Positions 7,733 through 19,513 of a stretch of DNA of 64,000 bases are shown piece by piece (positions within the stretch are counted from its first letter, which is position 1; every line of letters begins with the position of its first letter). Origin of the DNA: Dictyoglomus thermophilum H-6-12 (GTDB taxonomy: Bacteria; Dictyoglomota; Dictyoglomia; Dictyoglomales; Dictyoglomaceae); assembly GCF_000020965.1 (NCBI RefSeq), contig NC_011297.1, positions 1,364,001 to 1,428,000 on the forward strand. Direction: 5' to 3'. Position numbers and translations under genes: made by a program. The notes beneath the pieces were generated by a model. That model was not told the origin of the DNA, made no database searches, and saw nothing but the letters and a program-made list of their open reading frames with translations.

Positions 7733-9788
7733 AAACTACCTTCTCAATGTATATCTCTGCCTTGCTTGCTAATTCTTTAAGAAATTCTGGTGAAAGTAAA
7801 TATAGAATAATGGTATAAGGCCTATAATTCAAATATTTAAGAGATTTTTCAAATTGGAGGAGGCTCCTCAAAAGTACAGCAAAAAGAAATAGGATCTTAT
7901 ACTCTAAAAATTCCCTCTCTTCAAAAAGCTCCTTTGGAGCCTCCTCTTTTTTCATTTTTATCTCATCTATTATCTTTCTGCGTTCCTCAACCAAGTTCTG
8001 TAGCATCTTCAAAAAACTCTCAGGAAGATTTAATCTCTGAAACTCCCTATTATATCCTTTTTCTTTCAGCTTACTCAGTAATTTATAGCTTCTATCTGAA
8101 AGATCCATAAGTCCTTTTTCCCATAAAATTATATTGGCAAGATGAAAATATTGTCCTGCCTCAAGACCTTTTATCAACTCAAGCACTTTTTCAGCCTCTT
8201 CTACTTTTCCTCTCCAAATACTAGAAAATTCTTTTGCAGATATCTCCGTCTCACCAATATATAAACTTAAAAACCTTGGCAACTTAAACTTCAGATCTCC
8301 TAAAAACCTAAGGTTATCAAGCAAATTTAGATTTATCCTCAAAAGATGACTTTCAGGTATATCTTTAATTTCCTTTTTCAACTCACCTAAGAAATAATCT
8401 ACCATAGGTGCATACTTAGAGCCTTCTTCAGGTACCGCAAGAACCCTTGGAATTCTTCTCATTTCAGCCATAAAAGGACCTGCTTTTCCAATAAGAGCAA
8501 AACCATTAGGAAATTTATTAGATAATACAAGGGAAGTCAAAAAATCTCTTGCATTTTTAATATTTCTTGTACTCGTAATGGTCTCCGATGAACAATGAGG
8601 CGAAAACAATCTAATGTGAGCTTCCTGATCTGTATTTTTAATTTCTATATTACATCTTGTTAAAATATTTCTCCCGTTATGCTTGGTAAAAACTTCAAGA
8701 AAATACGGAGGTTGAAAAACATTATTTTTTATATGAAATCTCTTTAAAGGTAATTTGGCTTTATTCAATGCAGTATTATATGCTCTTGCAAAAGTTTCAG
8801 GACTTCTTAATAACAAATCAAAAAAGTAATAAAAATCTTTATTTTCATAATCTTCTAAGTTCCTAATCTTAAGCATCTCTGAGGTCTTATCAAAATATAC
8901 CTCAATACCTGTCACATCTTTTATAATAAAGTTAGCCATCTTTATTTGAAAATCAGCTATAGAAATCTCTTCTTTCAATAATTCTAAAGCATGGTTCCTT
9001 ATCCTCCTAGCTCTTTCAAGTATCTCCTTTCTCTTTTCTCTATCTCTTACCTGCTTTAAAATCCCTCTAACTCCAGTAATAAATAACTTAGCTAAGTGTC
9101 TTTTAAGTTCTTCGTTAATGTATACACTGGAAAGACTTATTTCCTCAGGATATTTAGGTACGACTCCATACCACCCTAAAGATTTAGAAAAGAGATAATA
9201 AATTTCTGCTTTTGGATTTCTACAAAAGTATTTTCTCAATGACTCTTTATTAGCAATAGGGCCAATTTTAGTTACCTGAGAATAATTCTCATAATTCAAG
9301 GGAAAACCCAGATCCTCCAAGGCCTTAACGAATTCTTCATCCTTCCTTAAGTTTTCTTTATAATCTTTCCATGAATCTGCGATCCATGACAACTGGAAAT
9401 TTAAATTTTTATATTCAGAGGGCTCTATAGGAACCCCATAAAAAAGTCCATATGTTATATCTTGGTTTATATAAACTGCGCCTGTTAGCTTTCCTGCATA
9501 ATCTTCAGTTATGACATATCTATTATTATCTTCATAAAAGGGAATAAGACGATGATCACCAGTACCAAGTTTCTCATCATGTAAAAAAGGCCTAAAAGGA
9601 AAGCTATCTCTCAATCTAAAATAGATTGCTAAATCAGTTAGAATGGCATCCCAAAGTAGATTTTGATCTCCTTTATATACTACTCCTATATTCTCGCCTT
9701 TTAAGAGAGAAACTAAATCCTCCGTACACTTAAATTTTAAAGTATAAAAATTTTCATCTTCGCGAATTATATTTTTACAGGAAATCAT
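7722..9788 (-). CDS. Unknown 688-residue protein in the replication operon
   Basis: I do not recognise this protein. It has no signal peptide or clear membrane segment. The N-terminal half (about 1-230) is mixed alpha/beta, with a conserved-looking stretch LGTGDHRLIPFYED near residue 75. A basic helical segment (QVRDREKRKEILERARRIRN) lies near 240-262, a beta-rich part near 365-450, and the C-terminal third is long charged helices, probably coiled coil. It starts 2 bases after the gyrB stop codon, so it is almost certainly co-transcribed with dnaN-recF-dciA-gyrB. A link to replication, repair or the cell cycle is inferred from position only. Confidence 0.7.
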   Translation of the reverse strand: MISCKNIIREDENFYTLKFKCTEDLVSLLKGENIGVVYKGDQNLLWDAILTDLAIYFRLRDSFPFRPFLHDEKLGTGDHRLIPFYEDNNRYVITEDYAGKLTGAVYINQDITYGLFYGVPIEPSEYKNLNFQLSWIADSWKDYKENLRKDEEFVKALEDLGFPLNYENYSQVTKIGPIANKESLRKYFCRNPKAEIYYLFSKSLGWYGVVPKYPEEISLSSVYINEELKRHLAKLFITGVRGILKQVRDREKRKEILERARRIRNHALELLKEEISIADFQIKMANFIIKDVTGIEVYFDKTSEMLKIRNLEDYENKDFYYFFDLLLRSPETFARAYNTALNKAKLPLKRFHIKNNVFQPPYFLEVFTKHNGRNILTRCNIEIKNTDQEAHIRLFSPHCSSETITSTRNIKNARDFLTSLVLSNKFPNGFALIGKAGPFMAEMRRIPRVLAVPEEGSKYAPMVDYFLGELKKEIKDIPESHLLRINLNLLDNLRFLGDLKFKLPRFLSLYIGETEISAKEFSSIWRGKVEEAEKVLELIKGLEAGQYFHLANIILWEKGLMDLSDRSYKLLSKLKEKGYNREFQRLNLPESFLKMLQNLVEERRKIIDEIKMKKEEAPKELFEEREFLEYKILFLFAVLLRSLLQFEKSLKYLNYRPYTIILYLLSPEFLKELASKAEIYIEKVVFKI

Positions 9789-9790
9789 AA

Positions 9791-12150
<2,360 letters not shown>

Positions 12151-12158
<8 letters not shown>

Positions 12159-13230
12159 TTAAAGTAACCTCACCATTTTTCACTAAAAAATGGGGAAAAT
12201 CTCTAAGAAATTCTATCTTAATTGGCGTGGTCAGAAATATCTGAAAGTCTTTTATTCCATCCCATACTCTTTTCTGTTTATATTCATCCAAATCTCCAAA
12301 AAGATCATCAATAAGAAGGATAGGCTTTTCTTTTCTTTTTTCAGAAAGAATCTCAACTTGAGCTAATTTCCAAATAATATAACCCAATTTTTTCTCACCT
12401 GCGGAACCATATTTCCTCAAGTCATATTGGATATCATCCCTTATAATCCTCAAAACTATGTCATCTCTATGAGGACCAACTAATGTGTACCCTTTCTTTT
12501 TTTCCTCTGCTTCTTTTGCCTTTAACATCACTTCAAAATTTTTTGCAATCTCTTCCTCCGAATCTCCTAAAGGAACAGTGGAAATATATTCTATTTCGAG
12601 AAAATTTTTCTCGAGAAGCTTATTAGAAACCTCCTTTACTTTAGATTTTATTTCTTCTACTATGCTTAGCCTTTGAAACAATATATAACTTCCTAATTTA
12701 ATTAATGTAGAGTTCCACACACTCACATCTCTACCACTTTTAAGAGTTAAATTCCTCTGATACAGAGTCTTGTAATATTCAGAAAGAGCTTTATGGTACT
12801 TATAAGACAAGGTAGAGATAAATCTGTTTAACAAGTACCTCCTCTGAGAGGGTCCTTTTTTAAAATTTTCTATTTCTTCTTGAGAAAAAAGAATGATAGG
12901 AAAAAGAAAAACCATATCTCTATACCTTTTCAAATTTTTCTGATTAATTTTTATCTTCTTTTCTAACTCAGAAAGGGCTGACTCGAGCACTAAATTTTGA
13001 TTCTGCCAATTTACATCTCCCCTGAGATAAAAACTCTCCTCACCCCATCTTATAATTTCCCTTTCATTTTTAGTTCTGAAAGATTTTCCAGAGAAAAGAA
13101 AATATATACTCTCAAGGATATTAGTTTTTCCTTGAGCATTTTCCCCATAGAATATGTTCACATCAAAAAAATTCAAATTCAAGTTCTTCAAATTCCTAAA
13201 GTTTACTACTCTCAAATCTATAAGGCGCAA
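12151..13230 (-). CDS. recF: DNA repair and replication protein RecF
   Basis: RecF is an SMC-like ATPase that loads RecA at single-strand gaps together with RecO and RecR. The 359-residue protein has Walker A GENAQGKTN near residue 30, the signature GSAGEKKLGY near 275 and Walker B LLIDDLFGDLD near 305. The start is a TTG at 13230 behind GGGAGA; the next residues RLIDLRVVNFRNL match the RecF N terminus, so the rare start is well supported. The stop of the S4 gene abuts it directly. It is part of the dnaN-gyrB operon. Confidence 0.94.
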
Positions 13231-13446
13231 TTATTCTCCCACCACCACGACATATTTTTCTCCATCAACCTCTACCACATCTCCATTTTTTAATTTTCTA
13301 CTCCTATGAAGTTCTATCTCACCGTTTACCTTTACCCTTCCTGCTAAAATAAGATTTTTTGCTTGCCCTCCAGTCTCTACTACCCTACACCACTTTAAAA
13401 ACTGTCCTAAAGTAATAGACTCTGTATATATTTTTATCTCTTTCAT
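13231..13446 (-). CDS. S4-domain RNA-binding protein (YaaA/RlbA-like)
   Basis: This 71-residue protein is a single S4 domain. The core includes LGQFLKWCRVVETGGQAKNL and GRVKVNGEIELHRSRKL. In Bacillus the homologue lies between dnaN and recF exactly as here and has been linked to ribosome assembly. It overlaps the end of dnaN by 4 bases and touches recF. The RNA target is not known from the sequence. Confidence 0.88.
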   Translation of the reverse strand: MKEIKIYTESITLGQFLKWCRVVETGGQAKNLILAGRVKVNGEIELHRSRKLKNGDVVEVDGEKYVVVVGE

Positions 13447-14546
13447 AGTCTCACAGGCATCAAGATATAGGTATAATTTTCATCCTCAGGAGACGTAATT
13501 AAAGCAGGTCCAAGATCCGAAGTGAATTTCATAACTATCTCATCCCAATCAGCATTATCCAAAGGATCCATAAGATACTCTACATTAAAACCTATTTCTA
13601 AATTACCATCTATATTAACCTCTGCAGGCAATACCTCTTTAGCAAAGCCTCTCTCTGAGGGCAAAGTAGAAATTACCACCTCTTCTGAGGAAAGACTAAT
13701 TTTAACTGTATTTGTTTGATCTATCTCAGCAAATACCTCCATTCTCTCTAAAATATCAAGAAAATCCTTCCTATTTGCCTTAAAAGAAGCTGTAAATTCC
13801 GTTGGAATTATCTTATCATAGGCTGGAAACTGCCCTTGAAGAAGTCTTGATATAAAGTAAATCTCTCCACAATTAAAAACTACCTGGTTATCCAAGGCAG
13901 CTATATTTACCCTATCTTCCAATGCTTTTGTAATTATTTTTTGCCATTCCTTTAAACTTTTAGCTGGAACAATAATGGAAGGAAAATCTTTATCTATCTC
14001 TAAGGTTTTAAGAGCTAATCTATGACCATCTACTGCAACCATATTCAATTTCCCATCTTTTCCCTCAAAGAGCACTCCTGTAAGAACCTGTTTTATCTCA
14101 TCCTCTGCTGCTGCAAAGATAGTTTGTTTTATAGCCTTTGCAAACAAAATTCTATCAAGACTTGCATGGTATTCAGTAATATTACCAACTTCAACTTTTG
14201 GGAATTCCTCTGGACTTTCTCCTTGAATTTCTATATCCGAATAGCCAGCATGAATAATCGCTCTATTTCTTTCGTTCACATAAACCTCTAAGGTTACTTC
14301 GGGAAGTTTACCTATTACATCTATAAATAAGCTTGCTGGAAGACAAACTTCTCCTGGCTCTTCCACAATCACAGGCATACTTAAGGCAAGACCAACCTCT
14401 AAATTATTACCTTGGAGATATAAAGTATCATTCTCTGCCTTCATATAGACATAAGTCAGAATAGGTATAGTAGTCTTTGTAGCAACCGCACTTTTAACAA
14501 ATTGCAATGACTTATATAAATCTTCTTGTTGAGTAATAAACTTCAT
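13443..14546 (-). CDS. dnaN: DNA polymerase III beta sliding clamp
   Basis: DnaN forms the ring that tethers the replicative polymerase to DNA. The 367-residue length fits three repeated clamp domains of about 120 residues. Family segments are visible, including the N-terminal KFITQQEDLYKSLQFVKSAV, the domain-2 VDGHRLALK near residue 172, and a C-terminal ILMPVRL. It is the first gene of the replication operon. dnaA, the usual upstream partner, is replaced by a divergent Rrf2 regulator. A TATAAT on the minus strand (14588-14593) is a candidate -10, with a weak -35. Confidence 0.96.
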   Translation of the reverse strand: MKFITQQEDLYKSLQFVKSAVATKTTIPILTYVYMKAENDTLYLQGNNLEVGLALSMPVIVEEPGEVCLPASLFIDVIGKLPEVTLEVYVNERNRAIIHAGYSDIEIQGESPEEFPKVEVGNITEYHASLDRILFAKAIKQTIFAAAEDEIKQVLTGVLFEGKDGKLNMVAVDGHRLALKTLEIDKDFPSIIVPAKSLKEWQKIITKALEDRVNIAALDNQVVFNCGEIYFISRLLQGQFPAYDKIIPTEFTASFKANRKDFLDILERMEVFAEIDQTNTVKISLSSEEVVISTLPSERGFAKEVLPAEVNIDGNLEIGFNVEYLMDPLDNADWDEIVMKFTSDLGPALITSPEDENYTYILMPVRL

Positions 14547-14625
14547 TATTTCCTCCTCCTTCTTATGAGTTTAATATACACTTTTCAATTATACCTTGAC
14601 ATTAAAAAAATAAAAAGTTTTGCTA

Positions 14626-14654
14626 TTGACAATTAAATAATTCCGACTTAAAAT
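14626..14654 (+). promoter_or_regulatory. Promoter of the Rrf2-suf operon
   Basis: TTGACA (14626-14631), a 17-base spacer and TAAAAT (14649-14654) form a good sigma-A promoter about 40 bases before the Rrf2 start codon. In IscR-like systems the regulator binds its own promoter; the spacer is AT-rich and I cannot identify a firm Rrf2 site. Confidence 0.75.
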
Positions 14655-14693
14655 GTAAATGTTGAGTAAAAAACTAAACTTTTAGGAGGTAAG

Positions 14694-15128
14694 ATGTTTC
14701 GAGTATCTGCCAAATTGGAATACGGATTAAGAGCTATGATATACTTGGGGGAAAATTACCCCCATGAGAAGGTTACCCTTTCTCAAATATCCCAAAAAGA
14801 AAATATATCAAGAGAATTTCTTGCTCAACTAATGTCTGACTTAAGGAGAGCAAATCTCATAGAAAGTTACAAAGGTATCACAGGAGGTTATACTTTAACT
14901 AAACCCCCAAAAGAGATTACTCTAAAAGAGATTTTTGAGGCATTAGAAGGGCCTATTCAAATTATTGATTGTATTCATTTAGAAAATAAGTGTGAAAGAG
15001 AAAACACTTGTTATTCAAAAAGCGTATGGAGATTTATAGAGAAAAAGATCATAGATCTTTTAGGAAAATTAACCCTAGAAGATCTTATTAATGGAACAAT
15101 TAGAAAGGAGGAAGTTTTGACACTATGA
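14694..15128 (+). CDS. Rrf2-family regulator (IscR/SufR-type)
   Basis: This 144-residue winged-helix protein has the Rrf2 layout. The N-terminal helix reads FRVSAKLEYGLRAMIYL, the recognition region SREFLAQLMSDLRRANLI, and the wing GITGGYTLTKPPKEITL. Three cysteines in the CIHLENKCERENTC segment (about residues 98-111) match the Fe-S ligand cluster of IscR-type members. It heads an operon with sufC and sufB/D, so it probably senses Fe-S status and controls Fe-S assembly. Its stop overlaps the sufC start (ATGA). Confidence 0.93.
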   Translation: MFRVSAKLEYGLRAMIYLGENYPHEKVTLSQISQKENISREFLAQLMSDLRRANLIESYKGITGGYTLTKPPKEITLKEIFEALEGPIQIIDCIHLENKCERENTCYSKSVWRFIEKKIIDLLGKLTLEDLINGTIRKEEVLTL

Positions 15129-15877
15129 AAGAAACAATTGGAAAGGAAATGTTAAGATTAGAAAATTTGAAAGTCGAGGTAAAAGATGAAGTAATTCTTG
15201 AAAATATAAATCTGTCTCTAAATGAAGGAGTTCATGTACTTCTTGGGCCTAATGGTACAGGAAAATCTACCTTATTAGGGGCAATAATGGGACTTTCCAA
15301 ATATAAGACTTCTGGCAAAATATGGTTCTACAATGAAGATATAACTGACTTAACTCCAGATCAGAGATTTAAAAAAGGAATATTCCTCGCCTATCAACTA
15401 CCCCCAGCTGTGAGAGGAGTTAGGCTTAAGGATATCCTTAAGAAAATATTGAATATTGATCCCAAGAAGAATTTACCTGAGGAAGTATATACATATTTAA
15501 GAGAATTAGACCTTGATGAAAGTTTTCTTGAAAGAGAAATTAACTATGGCTTCTCGGGAGGCGAAAGAAAAAAGAGTGAAATTCTTCAACTTTTATTGGC
15601 AAAACCAAAACTTGCCATGCTTGATGAACCTGATTCTGGAGTAGATATAGACTCTTTAAAACTCATTGGTGAAGCTCTAAGAAAGATTTCAAAAGAAAGT
15701 AACCTGTTAATCGTTACCCACAACTTAAAAGTGCTCGATTATGTAAATCCTAATTCTGTCATCGTCCTCTTAGATGGTAAATATATTTATAAAGATGGTA
15801 TTGAAATAATTCATCAAATTGAAGAAAGAGGATACGAATATGTAAGGAGGTTGGCATATGCTCAAAACTTATCTTAA
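15125..15877 (+). CDS. sufC: Fe-S assembly ATPase SufC
   Basis: SufC is the ABC-type ATPase of the SUF iron-sulphur scaffold. The 250-residue protein has Walker A LGPNGTGKST near residue 41, the SufC-specific signature FSGGERKKSEILQ near 143 and Walker B LAMLDEPDSGVDID near 162. The N terminus carries about eight extra residues before the usual start; a second ATG at 15149 is possible, but the ATGA overlap with the upstream gene supports 15125. It pairs with the following SufB/D-like protein. Confidence 0.93.
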   Translation: MKETIGKEMLRLENLKVEVKDEVILENINLSLNEGVHVLLGPNGTGKSTLLGAIMGLSKYKTSGKIWFYNEDITDLTPDQRFKKGIFLAYQLPPAVRGVRLKDILKKILNIDPKKNLPEEVYTYLRELDLDESFLEREINYGFSGGERKKSEILQLLLAKPKLAMLDEPDSGVDIDSLKLIGEALRKISKESNLLIVTHNLKVLDYVNPNSVIVLLDGKYIYKDGIEIIHQIEERGYEYVRRLAYAQNLS

Positions 15878-17093
15878 AGAATTAAGAGAAAAAGCCTTAA
15901 AAGCAAAAGATAAACCAGCATTATTGGGTCCTGACATAGATTTAGAGCCCTATATGAAGACTATATCTGACATTAAGATTAATGATTTGGAGGAACTTCC
16001 TGAAGAAATAAAAGAGAATATTCTTTACTCAGGAATAACTCCTTCCGAAGAAGAAAGAGCAGGAACATATTTTCAAATAAACCACAGTGTAGTTTACGAA
16101 AAATTAAAGGAAACCTATAAAGGTAAATTAGAGATAATGTCGATTCAAGAAGCCCTTGAAAAATACGATTGGTTAGAGGACTATTACGGAAGACTTGTAA
16201 AGCCTGATACTGATAAATACACAGCATGGGCAGAACTTCTTCCTACAGGAGGTTATTTCATAAGGGTATTTGCCAATCAAAAGGTAGAATATCCTGTGCA
16301 ATCTTGCTTATACATCAAAGAAGGGAATATAAGCCAAAATGTACATAACATAATAATTGTTGAGGAAAATGCGGAAGTTTTTGTAACCACAGGGTGTTTA
16401 ACTCATTTGAAAAATCAACCTGGTATTCACATAGGTATTTCAGAATTTTTCGTTAAGAAAGGTGGTAAACTATACTTTACTATGATCCATAATTGGTCAG
16501 AGGAATTCCATGTAAGGCCTAGAACCGCTGTACTTGTAGAGGAAAATGGAGTATTTATAAATAACTATGTAAGCTTAAAACCAGTTAAATCTATCCAAAG
16601 TTATCCAACGGTATACGTAAAAGAAAATGCTATAGCAAGACTTTATAGTATCATATACGGAAGAAAAGATTCCTATATTGATCTTGGTGGAAGAATAATA
16701 TTTGAAGGAGAAAACTCAAAGGGAGAAATAGTTTCAAGAATAATTGCTGATGATTCATCTCAAATCTACAGTAGGGGCGAGCTGATAGGTAAAGCAAAAG
16801 GATCCAAAGGCTTTTTAGATTGTAGAGGAATAATTTTAAACAAAAATGCAAAAATAGTAGCTATACCTATACTTGACGCTCAGCATCCTGAAAGTGAGCT
16901 TTCTCACGAAGCAGCCATAGGTCCTATAAATGAAGAGGAGATAGAATATTTAACTACACGTGGTTTTGACAAAGATGAGGCAATGTCTACCATAACTCGC
17001 GGTTTCCTGAACCTTGAAATACCAGGACTTCCAAAAGTTGCAAAAGAACAAATTAGTAATACAGTAGCACAATTAGAAAAGGCTGGGCTATAA
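15858..17093 (+). CDS. SufB/SufD-like Fe-S scaffold protein
   Basis: This 411-residue protein belongs to the SufB/SufD family of right-handed beta-helix scaffolds that bind SufC and build Fe-S clusters. The N-terminal part is helical, the middle (about 150-330) is the beta-helix, and the C terminus has LSHEAAIGPINEEEIEYLTTRGFD, the family's most conserved stretch. Only one such gene is present, so it may work as a homodimer in a minimal SufBC system, thought to be the ancestral form. SufS, SufU and SufE are not here. It starts inside sufC (20-base overlap) behind AAGGAGG. Confidence 0.93.
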   Translation: MLKTYLKELREKALKAKDKPALLGPDIDLEPYMKTISDIKINDLEELPEEIKENILYSGITPSEEERAGTYFQINHSVVYEKLKETYKGKLEIMSIQEALEKYDWLEDYYGRLVKPDTDKYTAWAELLPTGGYFIRVFANQKVEYPVQSCLYIKEGNISQNVHNIIIVEENAEVFVTTGCLTHLKNQPGIHIGISEFFVKKGGKLYFTMIHNWSEEFHVRPRTAVLVEENGVFINNYVSLKPVKSIQSYPTVYVKENAIARLYSIIYGRKDSYIDLGGRIIFEGENSKGEIVSRIIADDSSQIYSRGELIGKAKGSKGFLDCRGIILNKNAKIVAIPILDAQHPESELSHEAAIGPINEEEIEYLTTRGFDKDEAMSTITRGFLNLEIPGLPKVAKEQISNTVAQLEKAGL

Positions 17094-17102
17094 TATGAGT
17101 AA

Positions 17103-17825
17103 ATGGAAGAAAACTTTAAAAGGATCCTTAGAGAAAAGGTTAGTGAACTAAATTTAAGTCTTGATCCCCTTCAAGAGGAGAAGTTTTATTTATACTATAT
17201 GGCATTAAAAGAGTGGAATAGGAAAATAAATCTTACTTCTCTTGAAGGGGAAGAGGAGATTATTTTAAAACATTTTGTTGATTCCCTATCATGTATAATA
17301 CCCATAAGGAATGAAAATATAGAAAGAATAATAGACATCGGTACAGGAGCGGGCTTTCCGGGCATACCAATTAAAATCTATGATGAGAAATATAAATTAA
17401 CCCTTTTAGAATCTCAAAAGAAAAAGATCCTATTTTTAGAAGAACTTATAAAAATACTGGAACTTTCGGATGTCGAAATTGTATGGGATAGAGCTGAAAA
17501 TTTAGGAAAAGATCCAAGATATAGAGAACAATTCGATTTAGCCCTTGCAAGAGGAGTTGCTAAGCCTAATATAGTTTTGGAATATGCCCTACCCTTTGTA
17601 AAGACTGGAGGAATATTCTTAGGACAAGCAACACCCAATAACCTTTCAGAGTGGGAAAACGCGCAAAAGGTAGTTGGGATATTAGGAGGAAAAACCGAAG
17701 AAAAAATTGAGATAAATTTCGATAACATTACAAGAATTTTCCTAAAGATAAGAAAAATTAATAATACTCCGGAAAAATATCCTCGAAGGCCAGGTATACC
17801 AGAAAAAAGACCTCTTCTTCCTTAA
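17103..17825 (+). CDS. rsmG: 16S rRNA (guanine527-N7)-methyltransferase RsmG
   Basis: RsmG (GidB) methylates G527 of 16S rRNA using S-adenosylmethionine. The 240-residue protein has the SAM loop DIGTGAGFPGIP near residue 78, the N-terminal signature YYMALKEWNRKINLTS, and the C-terminal tail YPRRPGIPEKRPL that marks the family. It begins 9 bases after the sufB/D gene, but I see no clear ribosome site in front of the ATG at 17103, so translation may be coupled to the upstream gene. Confidence 0.95.
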   Translation: MEENFKRILREKVSELNLSLDPLQEEKFYLYYMALKEWNRKINLTSLEGEEEIILKHFVDSLSCIIPIRNENIERIIDIGTGAGFPGIPIKIYDEKYKLTLLESQKKKILFLEELIKILELSDVEIVWDRAENLGKDPRYREQFDLALARGVAKPNIVLEYALPFVKTGGIFLGQATPNNLSEWENAQKVVGILGGKTEEKIEINFDNITRIFLKIRKINNTPEKYPRRPGIPEKRPLLP

Positions 17826-17898
17826 AATTTTATTGATATTGATGAATTAATTACTTAAAATATTTAAGTTAGAAATTTTTCATTCAAAGGAGGTAATT

Positions 17899-19029
17899 AT
17901 GTCCGTAGAAATAAAAGAGGTAAAAACTGAGCAAGAAAAGAAAGACTTTATAATGTTTCCTTTTGAACTCTATAAAAACGATCCATTGTGGGTTCCGCCT
18001 CTAATCTCAGAGATGAAGAGAATCGTAAATGGACCAGGAAGCTTACTATTCCAATCGGGTCCTCATACTTTTTTCAATGCTTATGAAAATGGAAAAATTA
18101 TAGGAAGAATAGCTGTAGGAATAGATGAAAAAATGAACAAAATAAGAAATAAAACCGAAGGATATGTTACTTTATTTGAGAGTATTAATAATAAAGAAGT
18201 AGCCTTTTCTCTTTTGGATACTGCACAAAACTGGCTCAGAGAAAGAAAAATGACAAAAATGATAGGTCCTGTTTCTCCAACAAATGGTGATGACTACAGA
18301 GGAATGTTAGTGGAAAATTTCGAAGATCCACCTGTAATATACACTACCTATAATCCACCTTACTATGTCGACTTTTTTAAAGACTATGGTTTTGTGCCAG
18401 AACACACTTTTGTAGCCTTCAAATATGATCTCAAAAAATTACCATTAGATGACTCCATTAAAGTAATTGAATATGCCAAAAAGAAATATAACTTCTATAC
18501 GAGAAAAGCAGACTACTCTAAGGTAGTCGAGGAGGCAAAAATCCTTCAAAAAATATTGGAAAGATCTCTTATACCCTTAGAGTATGACTATCTTCTTCCT
18601 CCCACAGAGGAAGAAATGATTTCCTTAGCAAAAGACTTAGTCAAATTTATACCAGCAGAATTTGTACAGATTGCCTTTTCTGAGGAAACCCCTATCGGCT
18701 TTGCAGTAGCAATGCCTGATTACAATCAAGTACTTAAAAGGCTTAATGGGAGACTCTTCCCCTTAGGTTGGCTTAAATTTCTATGGTATAAAAATAAAAT
18801 AAATAGAGCGAGAGTATTTCTACTTTTTGTAGTACCTGAATTTCAATCAAAGGGAGTCCCTGCCGCACTATTCATTGAATTATTAAGATATGCTAGGGAT
18901 AAAGGCTATGTTTTCGCAGAAGGTTCAACCATTAATATCAACAATAATAAAATGTGTCGTGAGGCTGAAGGAGTAGGAGGAGTACTTTACAAAAAATTTG
19001 TAATATTTAAAAAAGAAATTATAAACTAA
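17899..19029 (+). CDS. GNAT-superfamily protein (YghO-like)
   Basis: This 376-residue protein resembles the YghO-like group of the GNAT acyltransferase superfamily. The N-terminal ELYKNDPLWVPPL motif and the IGPVSPTNGDDYRGM segment near residue 120 are typical. The C-terminal half holds an acetyltransferase-like core ending in FQSKGVPAALFIELLRYARDKGY near 315-337, the position of the acetyl-CoA-binding loop. The substrate is unknown. It stands alone behind an AAAGGAGG ribosome site. Confidence 0.75.
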   Translation: MSVEIKEVKTEQEKKDFIMFPFELYKNDPLWVPPLISEMKRIVNGPGSLLFQSGPHTFFNAYENGKIIGRIAVGIDEKMNKIRNKTEGYVTLFESINNKEVAFSLLDTAQNWLRERKMTKMIGPVSPTNGDDYRGMLVENFEDPPVIYTTYNPPYYVDFFKDYGFVPEHTFVAFKYDLKKLPLDDSIKVIEYAKKKYNFYTRKADYSKVVEEAKILQKILERSLIPLEYDYLLPPTEEEMISLAKDLVKFIPAEFVQIAFSEETPIGFAVAMPDYNQVLKRLNGRLFPLGWLKFLWYKNKINRARVFLLFVVPEFQSKGVPAALFIELLRYARDKGYVFAEGSTININNNKMCREAEGVGGVLYKKFVIFKKEIIN

Positions 19030-19060
19030 TAGAAAGGGGGTGTCAATAGAAAAGTTTTCC

Positions 19061-19088
19061 TTGACTTTATCTCCTCTTCTTCTATAAT
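19061..19088 (+). promoter_or_regulatory. Promoter of the second ArsR gene
   Basis: TTGACT (19061-19066), a 16-base spacer and TATAAT (19083-19088) lie about 55 bases before the start codon. The start region downstream holds the AT-rich, partly symmetric TTATTAATTAAATAA, which could be the regulator's own operator. Confidence 0.7.
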
Positions 19089-19143
19089 TAAATAGAACTT
19101 ATTAATTAAATAAAAAAACAAAAAGAAAGGGAGTAATAAATAT

Positions 19144-19461
19144 ATGGAGACTAAAGACAAAGAGAGGCTTTCAATTGAAGAATGTGAGGCTTTATCAGAT
19201 ATCTTTAAATCTCTCTCAAGTTATGTAAGAATTCATATACTCTGTGCCCTTTCCGATGGAGAAAAAAGTGCAGGAGAGATAGCCAAACTTATAAATGCAT
19301 CCTTTGCAAATACATCTCAAAACTTGAAAGATCTTTATAACTTAGGACTTCTTAAGAAAAGGCGTGTAGGCCAATTTGTTTATTACTCTTTAGCAGATGA
19401 CTCAGTTCTTGAACTCTTAGAGCTGGTAAGAAGAATTAGGTTCAAATCCAAGAAAGCTTAA
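19144..19461 (+). CDS. ArsR-family winged-helix regulator
   Basis: This 105-residue protein has the ArsR fold: a helical start (CEALSDIFKSLSSYVRIHIL), a recognition segment NASFANTSQNLKDL, and a wing RRVGQFVYYSL. Cysteines at about 14 and 37 are not in the classic metal-box position, so sensing is uncertain. It is a single-gene unit with its own promoter and a strong terminator behind it. Its targets are not obvious; the divergent or neighbouring outer-membrane gene lies on the other strand across the shared terminator. Confidence 0.85.
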   Translation: METKDKERLSIEECEALSDIFKSLSSYVRIHILCALSDGEKSAGEIAKLINASFANTSQNLKDLYNLGLLKKRRVGQFVYYSLADDSVLELLELVRRIRFKSKKA

Positions 19462-19498
19462 AAAAAGAGGGGAGGCCTAAAGGTCTCCCCTCTTTTTT
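19461..19498. terminator. Bidirectional intrinsic terminator
   Basis: Arms 19461-19477 and 19482-19498 pair over 17 bases with one wobble around a TAAA loop. A runs on the left and T runs on the right give a U-tract in either direction, so it can end both the ArsR transcript and the convergent outer-membrane protein transcript. Confidence 0.9.
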
Positions 19499-19513
19499 AT
19501 CCCTTAAGTTATC

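Noticed and set aside
14547-14693. Replication origin next to dnaN
   Set aside because: No DnaA boxes or AT-rich unwinding repeats were found in the gap, and dnaA is absent.
19040-19087. A 15-codon frame from GTG behind a GGGGG run, between the GNAT-like gene and the ArsR gene
   Set aside because: It is very short, overlaps the TTGACT/TATAAT promoter of the ArsR gene and has no recognisable content.
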